Source: JAUASV01 sp047605685 (GTDB taxonomy: Bacteria; Actinomycetota; Actinomycetes; Actinomycetales; Microbacteriaceae). Taken from it: 12,144 nt of DNA. The DNA is taken from assembly GCA_047605685.1 (NCBI GenBank), contig JASGFF010000073.1, positions 1 through 12,144 of the forward strand, written 5' to 3'. The notes beneath the pieces are model-generated. The model was not told the origin of the DNA and searched no databases. It worked only from the letters and a program-made list of their open reading frames with translations. Below are positions 5,479-12,111 of the stretch, piece after piece. Numbering within the stretch: position 1 is the stretch's first letter; the number at the start of each line of letters is the position of its first letter. The translations under genes were made by a program, and so were the position numbers.

Positions 5479-6093
5479 GTGACCACCGAACAGCGGCCCG
5501 GGCAGCGGCCCGCAGAGCGGCCGGGGCAGCGGCCTGCGGACCGGCTCGCGCAGCCGCCCGCGCAGCAGTTCGAGGCCCACTCGCTCGACGGCCGGCTGCG
5601 CGGTGCCGGCCTCAAGGCGACCGCGGGCCGACGCGGCGTGCTCGAGGTGCTCGGTGCGCATCCCCACAGCGACGCGGAGAGCGTGCACCGGCTGCTGGTC
5701 GAGCGGGGCACGGCCACCTCGGTGCAGTCCGTGCACAACGTGCTCGCCGATCTCACGGCCGCCGGCCTGCTGCGGCGCATCGAGCCCGCCGGCTCGGCGG
5801 CGCTGTACGAGTGTCGCATCGCCGACAACCACCACCACGCGGTCTGTCGCGACTGCGGCGCCGTCGCCGACATCGACTGCGTCCACGGCGCCGCGCCCTG
5901 CCTCGAGCCGTCGTCCACCGCGGGCTTCGCGATCGAGACGGCCGAGATCGTGTTCTGGGGCCGCTGCGTCGACTGCCAGCGCGCCGCAGCGCCCGCCGGC
6001 CCCGCCCGGCCCCACCGGAGCGGGTCGCAGCAGAGCCGCACCATCCGACCCGACCGCATCGGCACGCCCCACCGGAACCGAGGAGAACGATGA
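5479..6093 (+). CDS. Fur-family transcriptional regulator of catalase (FurA/PerR/CatR-like)
   Basis: 204 residues from a GTG start. Residues 34-110 form the winged-helix DNA-binding domain (LRGAGLKATAGRRGVLEVL; recognition-helix region SVQSVHNVLADL; wing ending ALYEC). The metal-binding half shows NHHHAVCRDCG at 117-127 (His118-120, Cys123, Cys126) and a second CxxC at Cys163/Cys166, as expected for a structural zinc site. Such proteins repress catalase or peroxidase genes and release them when a bound metal catalyses oxidation by peroxide; mycobacterial FurA-katG and Streptomyces CatR-catA are the models. An extra 30-residue N-terminus holds two RPGQRPA(E/D) repeats, and a basic 35-residue tail follows the last CxxC. 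The stop overlaps the catalase ATG by ATGA, so the two are co-transcribed. I cannot tell from sequence whether iron or manganese is the sensing metal. Confidence 0.88.
   Translation: MTTEQRPGQRPAERPGQRPADRLAQPPAQQFEAHSLDGRLRGAGLKATAGRRGVLEVLGAHPHSDAESVHRLLVERGTATSVQSVHNVLADLTAAGLLRRIEPAGSAALYECRIADNHHHAVCRDCGAVADIDCVHGAAPCLEPSSTAGFAIETAEIVFWGRCVDCQRAAAPAGPARPHRSGSQQSRTIRPDRIGTPHRNRGER
5494..5541 (+). repeat. 24-nt tandem repeat in the N-terminus of the Fur-family gene
   Basis: Two 24-nt units (5494-5517 and 5518-5541) encode RPGQRPAE and RPGQRPAD. They differ at a few bases. They form part of a disordered-looking extension ahead of the DNA-binding domain. Confidence 0.7.
6080..6085 (+). promoter_or_regulatory. 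Shine-Dalgarno site of the catalase gene inside the regulator's 3' end
   Basis: GAGGAG lies 4 nt before the catalase ATG at 6090, within the last codons of the regulator. With the ATGA stop/start overlap it fixes the catalase start and gives strong, coupled translation. Confidence 0.7.
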
Positions 6094-7604
6094 CCAAGCC
6101 CACCACGACCACGAGCGGCGCGCCCGTCGCGAGCGACCAGCACTCCCAGTCGGTCGGCGCCGACGGCGCCGTCGTGCTCACCGACCACTACCTCGTCGAG
6201 AAGCTCGCCCAGTTCAACCGCGAGCGCGTGCCGGAGCGGGTGGTGCACGCCAAGGGCGGCGGCGCCTTCGGCACCTTCGTCACGACCGGCGACGTTTCGC
6301 GGTACACCCGCGCTGCGCTGTTCCAGCCCGGAGCCGAGACCGAGCTGCTCATCCGCTTCTCCTCGGTCGCCGGCGAGCAGGGCAGCCCGGACACCTGGCG
6401 CGACCCGCGCGGCTTCGCCGTGAAGTTCTACACGAGCGAGGGCAACTACGACCTGGTCGGCAACAACACCCCGGTGTTCTTCATCCGCGATGGCATCAAG
6501 TTCCCCGACTTCATCCGCTCCCAGAAGCGCCTTCCCGGCTCGCACCTGCGCGACCACAACATGCAGTGGGACTTCTGGACCCTGCAGCCCGAGAGCGCCC
6601 ACCAGGTCACCTGGCTCATGGGCGACCGGGGCATCCCGGCATCCTGGCGGCACATGGACGGCTTCGGCTCGCACACCTACCAGTGGATCAACGCCGCGGG
6701 CGAGCGGTTCTGGGTGAAGTACCACTTCAGGACCAACCAGGGCCACGAGACGCTCAGCCAGGAGCAGGCGGACAGGATCGCCGGGGAGGACGCCGATTTC
6801 CACATCCGCGACCTGTACGAGGCCATCGAGGCCGGCGACTTCCCGAGCTGGGACCTCAGCGTGCAGGTGATGCCCTACGAGGATGCCAAGGGCTACCGCT
6901 TCAACCCCTTCGACCTCACGAAGGTGTGGCCGCACGGCGACTACCCGCTCATCCCGGTCGGCCGGATGACGCTCGAGCGCAACCCGCAGAACTACTTCGC
7001 CCAGATCGAGCAGGCCACGTTCGCTCCCTCGAACTTCGTGCCGGGCATCGCGGCGAGCCCCGACAAGATGCTGCAGGCGCGCATCTTCAGCTACGCGGAC
7101 GCCCACCGCTACCGCGTCGGCACCAACCACGCGCAGCTGCCGGTGAACGCGCCGCACGCGCCGGTGCACAGCTATTCCAAGGACGGCGCTGGCCGCATCG
7201 CCTTCTCCGAGCCGACGGTCCCGGTGTACGCGCCGAACTCCTTCGGCGGGCCGGCTGCCGACCCCGCCGCCCACGGCGCCGACGGCGGCTGGGTGAGCGA
7301 CGGCGAGCTCGTGCGCGCGGCGGCGACGCCGCACCCGGAGGACGACGACTTCGGCCAGGCCGGCACGCTCGTGCGGGAGGTGCTCGACGACGCCGCCCGC
7401 GACCGGCTGGTGTCCAACATCGCCGGCCACGTCTCGAAGGTGACCATCCCCGAGCTGCGCGAGCGCGTGCTCGCCTACTGGCGCAGCGTCGATGAGACAC
7501 TCGGCGACCGGGTCGCGGCGGCCCTCGACCCCATCGAGCGTGCGACCCGGGGCCTCGGGCCCGGCTCGGCGGAGCCGCTCGTGCCCGCCCCCGCCTCGCG
7601 CTGA
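6090..7604 (+). CDS. katA: Haem catalase (monofunctional, small-subunit type)
   Basis: 504 residues, the usual length of small-subunit monofunctional catalases, which dismutate hydrogen peroxide to water and oxygen in the cytoplasm. The distal-side His53 is in RVVHAKGGGAFG and the catalytic Asn in DLVGNNTPVFFIRD (Asn125). The proximal haem-ligand Tyr335 is in the RIFSYADAHRYR signature. The barrel segments IRFSSVAGEQGSPDTWRDPR and the PVGRMTLERNPQNYFAQIEQ stretch are intact, so the enzyme should be active. Residues 385-425 form a short Ala/Gly/Asp-rich linker to the C-terminal helical region, and there is no added flavodoxin-like domain. It overlaps the regulator gene by ATGA and shares its promoter. 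Its 3' end converges on DUF58, with a large hairpin between them. The symbol katA is used in the general sense; the clade 3 assignment is by resemblance only. Confidence 0.96.
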   Translation: MTKPTTTTSGAPVASDQHSQSVGADGAVVLTDHYLVEKLAQFNRERVPERVVHAKGGGAFGTFVTTGDVSRYTRAALFQPGAETELLIRFSSVAGEQGSPDTWRDPRGFAVKFYTSEGNYDLVGNNTPVFFIRDGIKFPDFIRSQKRLPGSHLRDHNMQWDFWTLQPESAHQVTWLMGDRGIPASWRHMDGFGSHTYQWINAAGERFWVKYHFRTNQGHETLSQEQADRIAGEDADFHIRDLYEAIEAGDFPSWDLSVQVMPYEDAKGYRFNPFDLTKVWPHGDYPLIPVGRMTLERNPQNYFAQIEQATFAPSNFVPGIAASPDKMLQARIFSYADAHRYRVGTNHAQLPVNAPHAPVHSYSKDGAGRIAFSEPTVPVYAPNSFGGPAADPAAHGADGGWVSDGELVRAAATPHPEDDDFGQAGTLVREVLDDAARDRLVSNIAGHVSKVTIPELRERVLAYWRSVDETLGDRVAAALDPIERATRGLGPGSAEPLVPAPASR

Positions 7605-7643
7605 CGGCGCGCCGCGCGGCCGCAAGCCCCGCCGTCGCCGCCC

Positions 7644-7718
7644 AAAACGAAGGAGCTCATGCCGCGGGCCCCCGGAACCCCCCTTTTCCGAGCCCCCGCG
7701 CATGAGCTCCTTCATTTT
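7644..7718. repeat. Long inverted repeat with AAAACGAAGGAG core (copy B), possible bidirectional terminator
   Basis: The arm 7644-7661 pairs with 7701-7718 at 17 of 18 positions (one C/A mismatch at 7648/7714). After one bulged base the arms continue inward, matching at 12 of 15 positions, so nearly the whole 75-nt element is one hairpin. The outer core AAAA(C/T)GAAGGAG is shared with copy A at 2788-2890, but here the next bases CTCATG are also in the stem. It lies 39 nt after the catalase stop and 62 nt from the DUF58 stop, so it could terminate both convergent transcripts. The core's recurrence elsewhere suggests it is a dispersed repeat used secondarily as a terminator. Confidence 0.72.
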
Positions 7719-7748
7719 CGACACCCCCCGCGGGCGGGGTCTTGGCGG

Positions 7749-7793
7749 GGCCAGAGGCGGCGGGGCCAGAGGCGGCGGGATCAGAGGCGGCCG
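7749..7793. repeat. 15-nt tandem repeat spanning the DUF58 stop codon
   Basis: GGCCAGAGGCGGCGG occurs at 7749-7763 and 7764-7778, and a degenerate third copy at 7779-7793 contains the last codons and stop of DUF58. On the minus strand the third copy reads CTC-TGA where the two outer copies read CTC-TGG. Confidence 0.7.
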
Positions 7794-9184
7794 GCGGCCT
7801 TGAGGGCGAGGTAGTGGTCGGCGAGGGCGGGCGGCAGCTCCACGGGCGAGCCGGCCACGACATCCGCCCCGAGCTGCCGGATCGCCCGGGCGACCCGGCT
7901 CGCGTCGAGCAGCGCCCGCTCGGCCGCGGCGGCCCGGTAGACGGCGGCCCGGTCCGCGGCAGCGCTGCGGCCGGTGACGCTGTGGCCGGCGGTGCTGCGG
8001 CCGGCGGTGCTGTGGCCGGTGACCCCGCCGCCAGCAGTGCCGGCGGCGTGACCGGATGCCGCCCGAAGCGCCTCCGGGTCGGTCACCGTGCCGACGACGA
8101 CGGCGTGCCGCCCGACGAGCTCGGGCAGCATCCCGAGCAGGCCGCGAGCCGCCCCCGGCGAGTCCGCGGTGCTCAGCAGCACCACGAGGGCCCGCTGGGC
8201 CGTCACCGACCGCACCAGCGCGGGCACCGCGCGCCAGTCGGTCTCGATGAGTGCCGGCTCCACATCGGCCATCGCCGTGACCATCCGGTGCAGTAGCGCG
8301 CCACCGGCGGCCCCGCCCACCCGGCCGCGCAGCCGGCGGTCCCAGAGCAGCACGTCGACGCGGTCGCCCGCGTGGCTCGCGAGCGCCGCGAGCAGCAGCG
8401 CCGCCTCGAAGGCGGTGTCGAGCCGCGGCTCGTCGCCGACGCGCGCGGCCGAGGTGCGGCCGCTGTCGACGAGGATCACCACGCGCCGGTCCCGCTCCGG
8501 CCGCCAGCTGCGCACGACGAGCCGCTCCCGCCCGTCCGCGGTGCGGCGGCGGGCCGAGGCGCGCCAGTCGATCGAGCGCACGTCGTCGCCGCGCACGTAG
8601 TCGCGCAGGCTGTCGAACTCGGTGCCGGCGCCGCGCACCATCACGGGGGTCGCGCCGTCGAGCTCGCGCAGCCGGGCGATGCGGCTCGGCAGGTGCCGGC
8701 GCGCCGCGAACGGCGGCAGCACCCGCAGGCTCGCCGGCGCGGCGATGCCGGCCTGGCGGGCGGCGAGGCCCAGCGGGCCGAACGAGCGGATGCTGACGGC
8801 ATCCGCCCGCCTCACCCCGCGCCGGAACGGCGTGAGGCTCGTGGCGGTGCTGCGCCGCTCGCCGGCCGGGACCGAGATCCGCTGCCGGCCGGGCCGCGCC
8901 CCCGCCGAGGGCGGCCAGGCATCGCGCACGACGCCGCGCACCGTCCGCCGGCCGGTGTTTGCCAGCCACAGCATCGCCGTCACCGTCTCGCCGCGGCGCA
9001 CCGACTCGGCCAGCCGCCGCTCGACGCGCACGGTGCGCGGCGAGCCCGCGAGCGCGATGTCCACGGCCGCGAGCGCGAGCACGAGCGCCAGCCAGCCGGC
9101 GAGCGCGGGCCACGGCGCCGGCAGCAGCAGCACCGGCACGGCGCCGAGGCCGAGGAGGGCGACGAGACGTCCGGACACCGCCAT
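7781..9184 (-). CDS. DUF58 domain protein (membrane-anchored, vWA-like)
   Basis: 467 residues. Two membrane helices at about 5-46 are followed by a beta-rich region, then the DUF58 signature GTEFDSLRDYVRGDDVRSID and WRASARRRT (residues 187-214). The next strand VVILVDSGRTS (235-245) opens a von Willebrand A-type fold; its metal site reads DSGRT instead of DxSxS, so metal-dependent adhesion is uncertain. Residues 378-410 are a low-complexity insert with VTGHS/TAGRS pentapeptides encoded by 15-nt repeats. DUF58 proteins occur almost always next to MoxR ATPases, which are thought to remodel or activate them; in actinobacteria they are probably part of a cell-envelope assembly. The ATG at 9184 starts 2 nt after the MoxR stop, giving tight coupling, and no strong Shine-Dalgarno is seen. 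It is the last gene of the minus-strand operon. Confidence 0.9.
   Translation of the reverse strand: MAVSGRLVALLGLGAVPVLLLPAPWPALAGWLALVLALAAVDIALAGSPRTVRVERRLAESVRRGETVTAMLWLANTGRRTVRGVVRDAWPPSAGARPGRQRISVPAGERRSTATSLTPFRRGVRRADAVSIRSFGPLGLAARQAGIAAPASLRVLPPFAARRHLPSRIARLRELDGATPVMVRGAGTEFDSLRDYVRGDDVRSIDWRASARRRTADGRERLVVRSWRPERDRRVVILVDSGRTSAARVGDEPRLDTAFEAALLLAALASHAGDRVDVLLWDRRLRGRVGGAAGGALLHRMVTAMADVEPALIETDWRAVPALVRSVTAQRALVVLLSTADSPGAARGLLGMLPELVGRHAVVVGTVTDPEALRAASGHAAGTAGGGVTGHSTAGRSTAGHSVTGRSAAADRAAVYRAAAAERALLDASRVARAIRQLGADVVAGSPVELPPALADHYLALKAAGRL
7964..8023 (-). repeat. 15-nt in-frame tandem repeat inside the DUF58 gene
   Basis: Four adjacent units at 7964-7978, 7979-7993, 7994-8008 and 8009-8023, of the type GCTGTGGCCGGTGAC on the plus strand, encoding VTGHS/TAGRS pentapeptides. 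The core GGCCGGTGA is shared with the 15-nt repeat of the RDD gene. Confidence 0.8.
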
Positions 9185-9186
9185 GG

Positions 9187-10155
9187 CTAGATCGGCACCC
9201 GCACCTGTTGCAGCACGCTGCGCAGCACCCCGTCGGCGGTGACGCCCTCCAGCTCCGCCTCGGGCCGCAGCTGCAGCCGGTGCCGCAGCACCGGCACCGC
9301 CATCGCCTGCACGTGGTCGGGGGTGATCGCCTCGGCGCCGCTGAGCCAGGCCCAGGCCTTCGCGGCCGCGAGCAGCGCCGTGCAGCCCCGCGGGCTCACC
9401 CCGAGCCGGACGGATGGCGCGAGCCGGGTCGCCCGGGCCAGGTCGACGGCGTAGCCGAGCACGTCCGGGCTCGCGCCGACGGCGCGCACGGCGGCGCGAG
9501 CGGCCGCGAGCCGCCCGGTGTCGAGCACCGGTCGCAGGCCCGCCGCGCCGAGGTCGCGCGGGTCAAAGCCGGCGGCGTGCCGGGCCAGCATCTCCACCTC
9601 CGCGTCCCGCTCCGGCACGTCGAGCACGAGCTGCAGCAGGAAGCGGTCCAGCTGCGCCTCCGGCAGCGCGTAGGTGCCCTCGTACTCCACGGGGTTCATC
9701 GTCGCGGCCACCAGGAACGGCTCCGGCAGCGGCCGGGTGACGCCGTCGACGGAGACCTGACGCTCCTCCATCGCCTCCAGCAGCGCCGACTGGGTCTTCG
9801 GCGGGGTGCGGTTCACCTCGTCGGCGAGGAGCAGGTTGGTGAACACCGGGCCGGGACGGAAGTCGAAGGCGCCGCTGCCCGCGTCGAACACGACCGATCC
9901 GGTGACGTCGCCGGGCATCAGATCGGGGGTGAACTGCAGCCGCCGGGTGTCGAGGGAGAGCGCCGCGGCGAGCGAGCGCACCAGCAGCGTCTTGGCCACC
10001 CCGGGCACGCCGGTGAGCAGCACGTGGCCGCCGGCCAGCAGTGCGATCATGAGCCCGGTCACGGCGGCGTCCTGGCCGACCACGGCCTTGGCCACCTCGT
10101 CCCGAACGCGCGAGACGTCCTCGCGCGGGTCGGGTCCCTCCCGATCGTCTGTCAT
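9187..10155 (-). CDS. MoxR family AAA+ ATPase
   Basis: 322 residues, typical of the family. Walker A is GVPGVAKT (49-56), Walker B LLLADEVNR (108-116; Asp112/Glu113), sensor 1 lies in AATMNP (Asn154), the arginine-finger region is LPEAQLDRF (Arg171), and sensor 2 is in GVSPRG (Arg256). All catalytic residues are present, so it should hydrolyse ATP. MoxR proteins act as hexameric chaperones that insert cofactors into, or remodel, vWA-domain partners; the DUF58 protein encoded 2 nt downstream is the obvious client. The start at 10155 is supported by GAGGAGG about 9 nt upstream on the coding strand, and the upstream DUF4350 stop is only 13 nt away. The native substrate in this actinobacterial cluster is not known. 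Confidence 0.95.
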   Translation of the reverse strand: MTDDREGPDPREDVSRVRDEVAKAVVGQDAAVTGLMIALLAGGHVLLTGVPGVAKTLLVRSLAAALSLDTRRLQFTPDLMPGDVTGSVVFDAGSGAFDFRPGPVFTNLLLADEVNRTPPKTQSALLEAMEERQVSVDGVTRPLPEPFLVAATMNPVEYEGTYALPEAQLDRFLLQLVLDVPERDAEVEMLARHAAGFDPRDLGAAGLRPVLDTGRLAAARAAVRAVGASPDVLGYAVDLARATRLAPSVRLGVSPRGCTALLAAAKAWAWLSGAEAITPDHVQAMAVPVLRHRLQLRPEAELEGVTADGVLRSVLQQVRVPI

Positions 10156-10168
10156 GCCGACATCCTCC

Positions 10169-11389
10169 TCATCTCGTGGTCCCCCCGGCGTCGCCCGGTG
10201 TCGGATCCCGCGGGCGCAGCGCCGCCGCGACCCGGCGCTCCAGCCGGACCAGCTCGTCGGATAGCCGCACCATCTCGCCGTCGCCGGCCGGCACCGTCTC
10301 GATCAGCAGCGCGCGCAGCTCGCCCGCCCGCTCGCCGGTGGCGGCGGCCGCCGACGCGACGACGGCCTCGACGTCCGCGCCGCGCGGCAGCCCGCAGAGC
10401 CCCGCGATCCGGGCGAGGGCGCCGATCCGCAGCGCGTCCAGGGCGCGCAGCCGGGCTCCGGACGCCGCGTACAGGCGCGCCCGCCCCTCGAGCGTCTCGC
10501 TCGCCCGCACCAGCACCGGCAGCGGCTCGACGACGAGCGGGCCGAGCCGGCGTCCGCGCCACAGCGCCGCCGCGAGCACCACGACGATGCCGAGCACCGC
10601 GAGCGGCGTGAGCCAGCCCGGCGCGAGCTCGGCGATAGTCGGCACCGCGGCACCGGACAGGTCCGTCTCGGTCGGCAGGTACCAGACCAGTCGCCCGTGC
10701 TCGCCGAGCAGCCCGATCGCGAGCGCGGCGTTGCCGGCCAGCCGGATGCGCTCATTGTCGAACACCCCCGCGGAGCCGACGACCGTCACGCTCCCGGCAT
10801 CCGTCGTGGCCGGCAGCCGCACCAGCCCGGCGGCGTCACCGTCCGCGAAGCAGGCGAGGGCGTCGGCGCTCGCGCTCGCGAGCAGGCGGTAGCCGCGCCC
10901 GTCCAGGCTCACGGTTCCCGCGCGGCCGGCCGCGGGCAGCGCGCAGCCGGCCGGATGCTCGCCGGAGAGCGTCCCCGCCGGCGCGACGCCGGGCGCGAGC
11001 GCCTCGAGGGCCGAGGCGTCCGGATCGACCAGCACGATCGCCGCCGCCGTCGTCAGCCGAGCCCAGCGCGCATCGCCGAGATAGCCGTCGGGGTCGTAGC
11101 CGAGCACGGTCGTGTCGCCGGGGTCGGCGGCGACCGCCGCGAGGGCGGCGTCGAGGCTCCCGACCACCGTCACCTCGACGCCGTCGGACTCGAGCACCCG
11201 CACGAGCGCCCTCGCTCCGTCCGGCTGCGCGCTGTCCGCCGCGAGCGCCGGGGCGGCCTCGGAGCCCTCGCCCAGCAGCAGTGCCGCGAGGCCGGCGAGC
11301 AGCGCGACGGTGACGAGGCCGATCCAGAACAGCGCCCGGCGCAGCGAACGCCGTAGCGGCGGGGTCAGCACGGCCGTCGTCGCCGTCAT
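10169..11389 (-). CDS. DUF4350 domain membrane protein
   Basis: 406 residues with an N-terminal helix at about 18-40, an extracytoplasmic DUF4350 domain at about 53-240 that resembles a ThuA/GATase-like fold (opening SAQPDGARALVRVLESDGV; closing NERIRLAGNAALAIGLLG), a second helix at about 258-277, and a cytosolic helical tail starting WRGRRLGPLVVEPLPVLVRA. These features match the DUF4350 proteins next to MoxR and DUF58 in actinobacteria; no enzyme activity is established. The ATG at 11389 overlaps the DUF4129 stop by ATGA, and GGGA lies about 8 nt upstream. It probably brings an outside-facing domain to the MoxR/DUF58 assembly. Confidence 0.85.
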   Translation of the reverse strand: MTATTAVLTPPLRRSLRRALFWIGLVTVALLAGLAALLLGEGSEAAPALAADSAQPDGARALVRVLESDGVEVTVVGSLDAALAAVAADPGDTTVLGYDPDGYLGDARWARLTTAAAIVLVDPDASALEALAPGVAPAGTLSGEHPAGCALPAAGRAGTVSLDGRGYRLLASASADALACFADGDAAGLVRLPATTDAGSVTVVGSAGVFDNERIRLAGNAALAIGLLGEHGRLVWYLPTETDLSGAAVPTIAELAPGWLTPLAVLGIVVVLAAALWRGRRLGPLVVEPLPVLVRASETLEGRARLYAASGARLRALDALRIGALARIAGLCGLPRGADVEAVVASAAAATGERAGELRALLIETVPAGDGEMVRLSDELVRLERRVAAALRPRDPTPGDAGGTTR

Positions 11390-12111
11390 CGGCGATCCCG
11401 GACGGCATCGGCCGTGCGGTTCGGGCCGTCGCTCGCGGCCTTGGCCGTGCTGCGTGCGCCGTCGCTCGCGGCCTTGGCCGTGTTGTGTGCGCCGTCGCTC
11501 ATGGCCGCGTCGGTGCGCTGCATCCGCCGGTACTGTTCCGCGCTGCCGGCCCGGCCGAGGTAGCGCACGGCGTCGAAGTCCCGGGCGGATGCCGCGAGCA
11601 GCGTCGCGGCCGTCGGCACCGCCCGGCCGGCCCGGGCGGCGAAGCCCTGCGCCGTCGTGCCCGGGAACACGTCGACGACGCCGCGCTCGGCGGCCGAGCG
11701 GGCGATCGCCCGGAACAGCTCGGCGACGGCGAGGCCGAGGTCCCCGGCCGCCGCCGCGGCCGCCGCGGCACGGCGCATCCGCTCGGAGTCGCGGTCGTCC
11801 TGTGCGCCGAACAGCGGGCCGGCCGCGCCGGCCAGCGCGCTGCGCCTGCCGAGCCGCGGCCGGCCGAAGAGCAGCACGGCGGCGACGAGGACGGCGAGCA
11901 GCAGCCCGAGCAGCACGAGCGCGCCGAGGCCCGGGCTGCCGCCGCTCGTGCCGGAGACCAGCGCGCCGAGCAGATCGCGCAACCAGGCGGCGAACCGGTC
12001 GAACCAGCTCGGTTGCGCCTGCAGGTACTCGCTCCCGGCGAGCTCGTCGAGCAGCTGACGGCGGGCGTCCTCGGCGTCGGGCTGCAGCGGCGGCGCGTCC
12101 GCGAGCGGCAT
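11386..12111 (-). CDS. DUF4129 domain membrane protein with C-terminal 11-residue repeats
   Basis: 241 residues. The N-terminal part carries amphipathic helices (EYLQAQPSWFDRFAAWLRDL), one membrane helix lies at about 61-83, and a cytosolic DUF4129 domain at about 110-200 shows the family pattern LAVAELFRAIARSAAERGVV, the PGTTAQGFA segment and DFDAVRYLGRAGSAEQYRRM. DUF4129 proteins occur in MoxR clusters and at the C-terminus of some transglutaminase-like proteins; the function is unknown. The last 33 residues are three repeats of the type SDGAxxTAKAA. The start was set at the ATG at 12111 because an upstream frame ends in a TGA overlapping it as TGATG; the in-frame GTG at 12114 is an alternative. 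The stop overlaps the DUF4350 start by 4 nt. Confidence 0.85.
   Translation of the reverse strand: MPLADAPPLQPDAEDARRQLLDELAGSEYLQAQPSWFDRFAAWLRDLLGALVSGTSGGSPGLGALVLLGLLLAVLVAAVLLFGRPRLGRRSALAGAAGPLFGAQDDRDSERMRRAAAAAAAAGDLGLAVAELFRAIARSAAERGVVDVFPGTTAQGFAARAGRAVPTAATLLAASARDFDAVRYLGRAGSAEQYRRMQRTDAAMSDGAHNTAKAASDGARSTAKAASDGPNRTADAVRDRR
11401..11499 (-). repeat. 33-nt in-frame tandem repeat at the end of the DUF4129 gene
   Basis: Three 33-nt units at 11401-11433, 11434-11466 and 11467-11499. The last two differ at only two bases; the first is more diverged. They encode 11-residue units beginning SDG. This is consistent with recent duplication. Confidence 0.85.

Noticed and set aside
5466..9113. 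A 1215-codon open frame on the minus strand
   Set aside because: It runs antisense through the complete catalase and regulator genes and out of frame through DUF58. Its translation is Arg/Ala-rich low-complexity, as expected from very GC-rich DNA where stops are rare.
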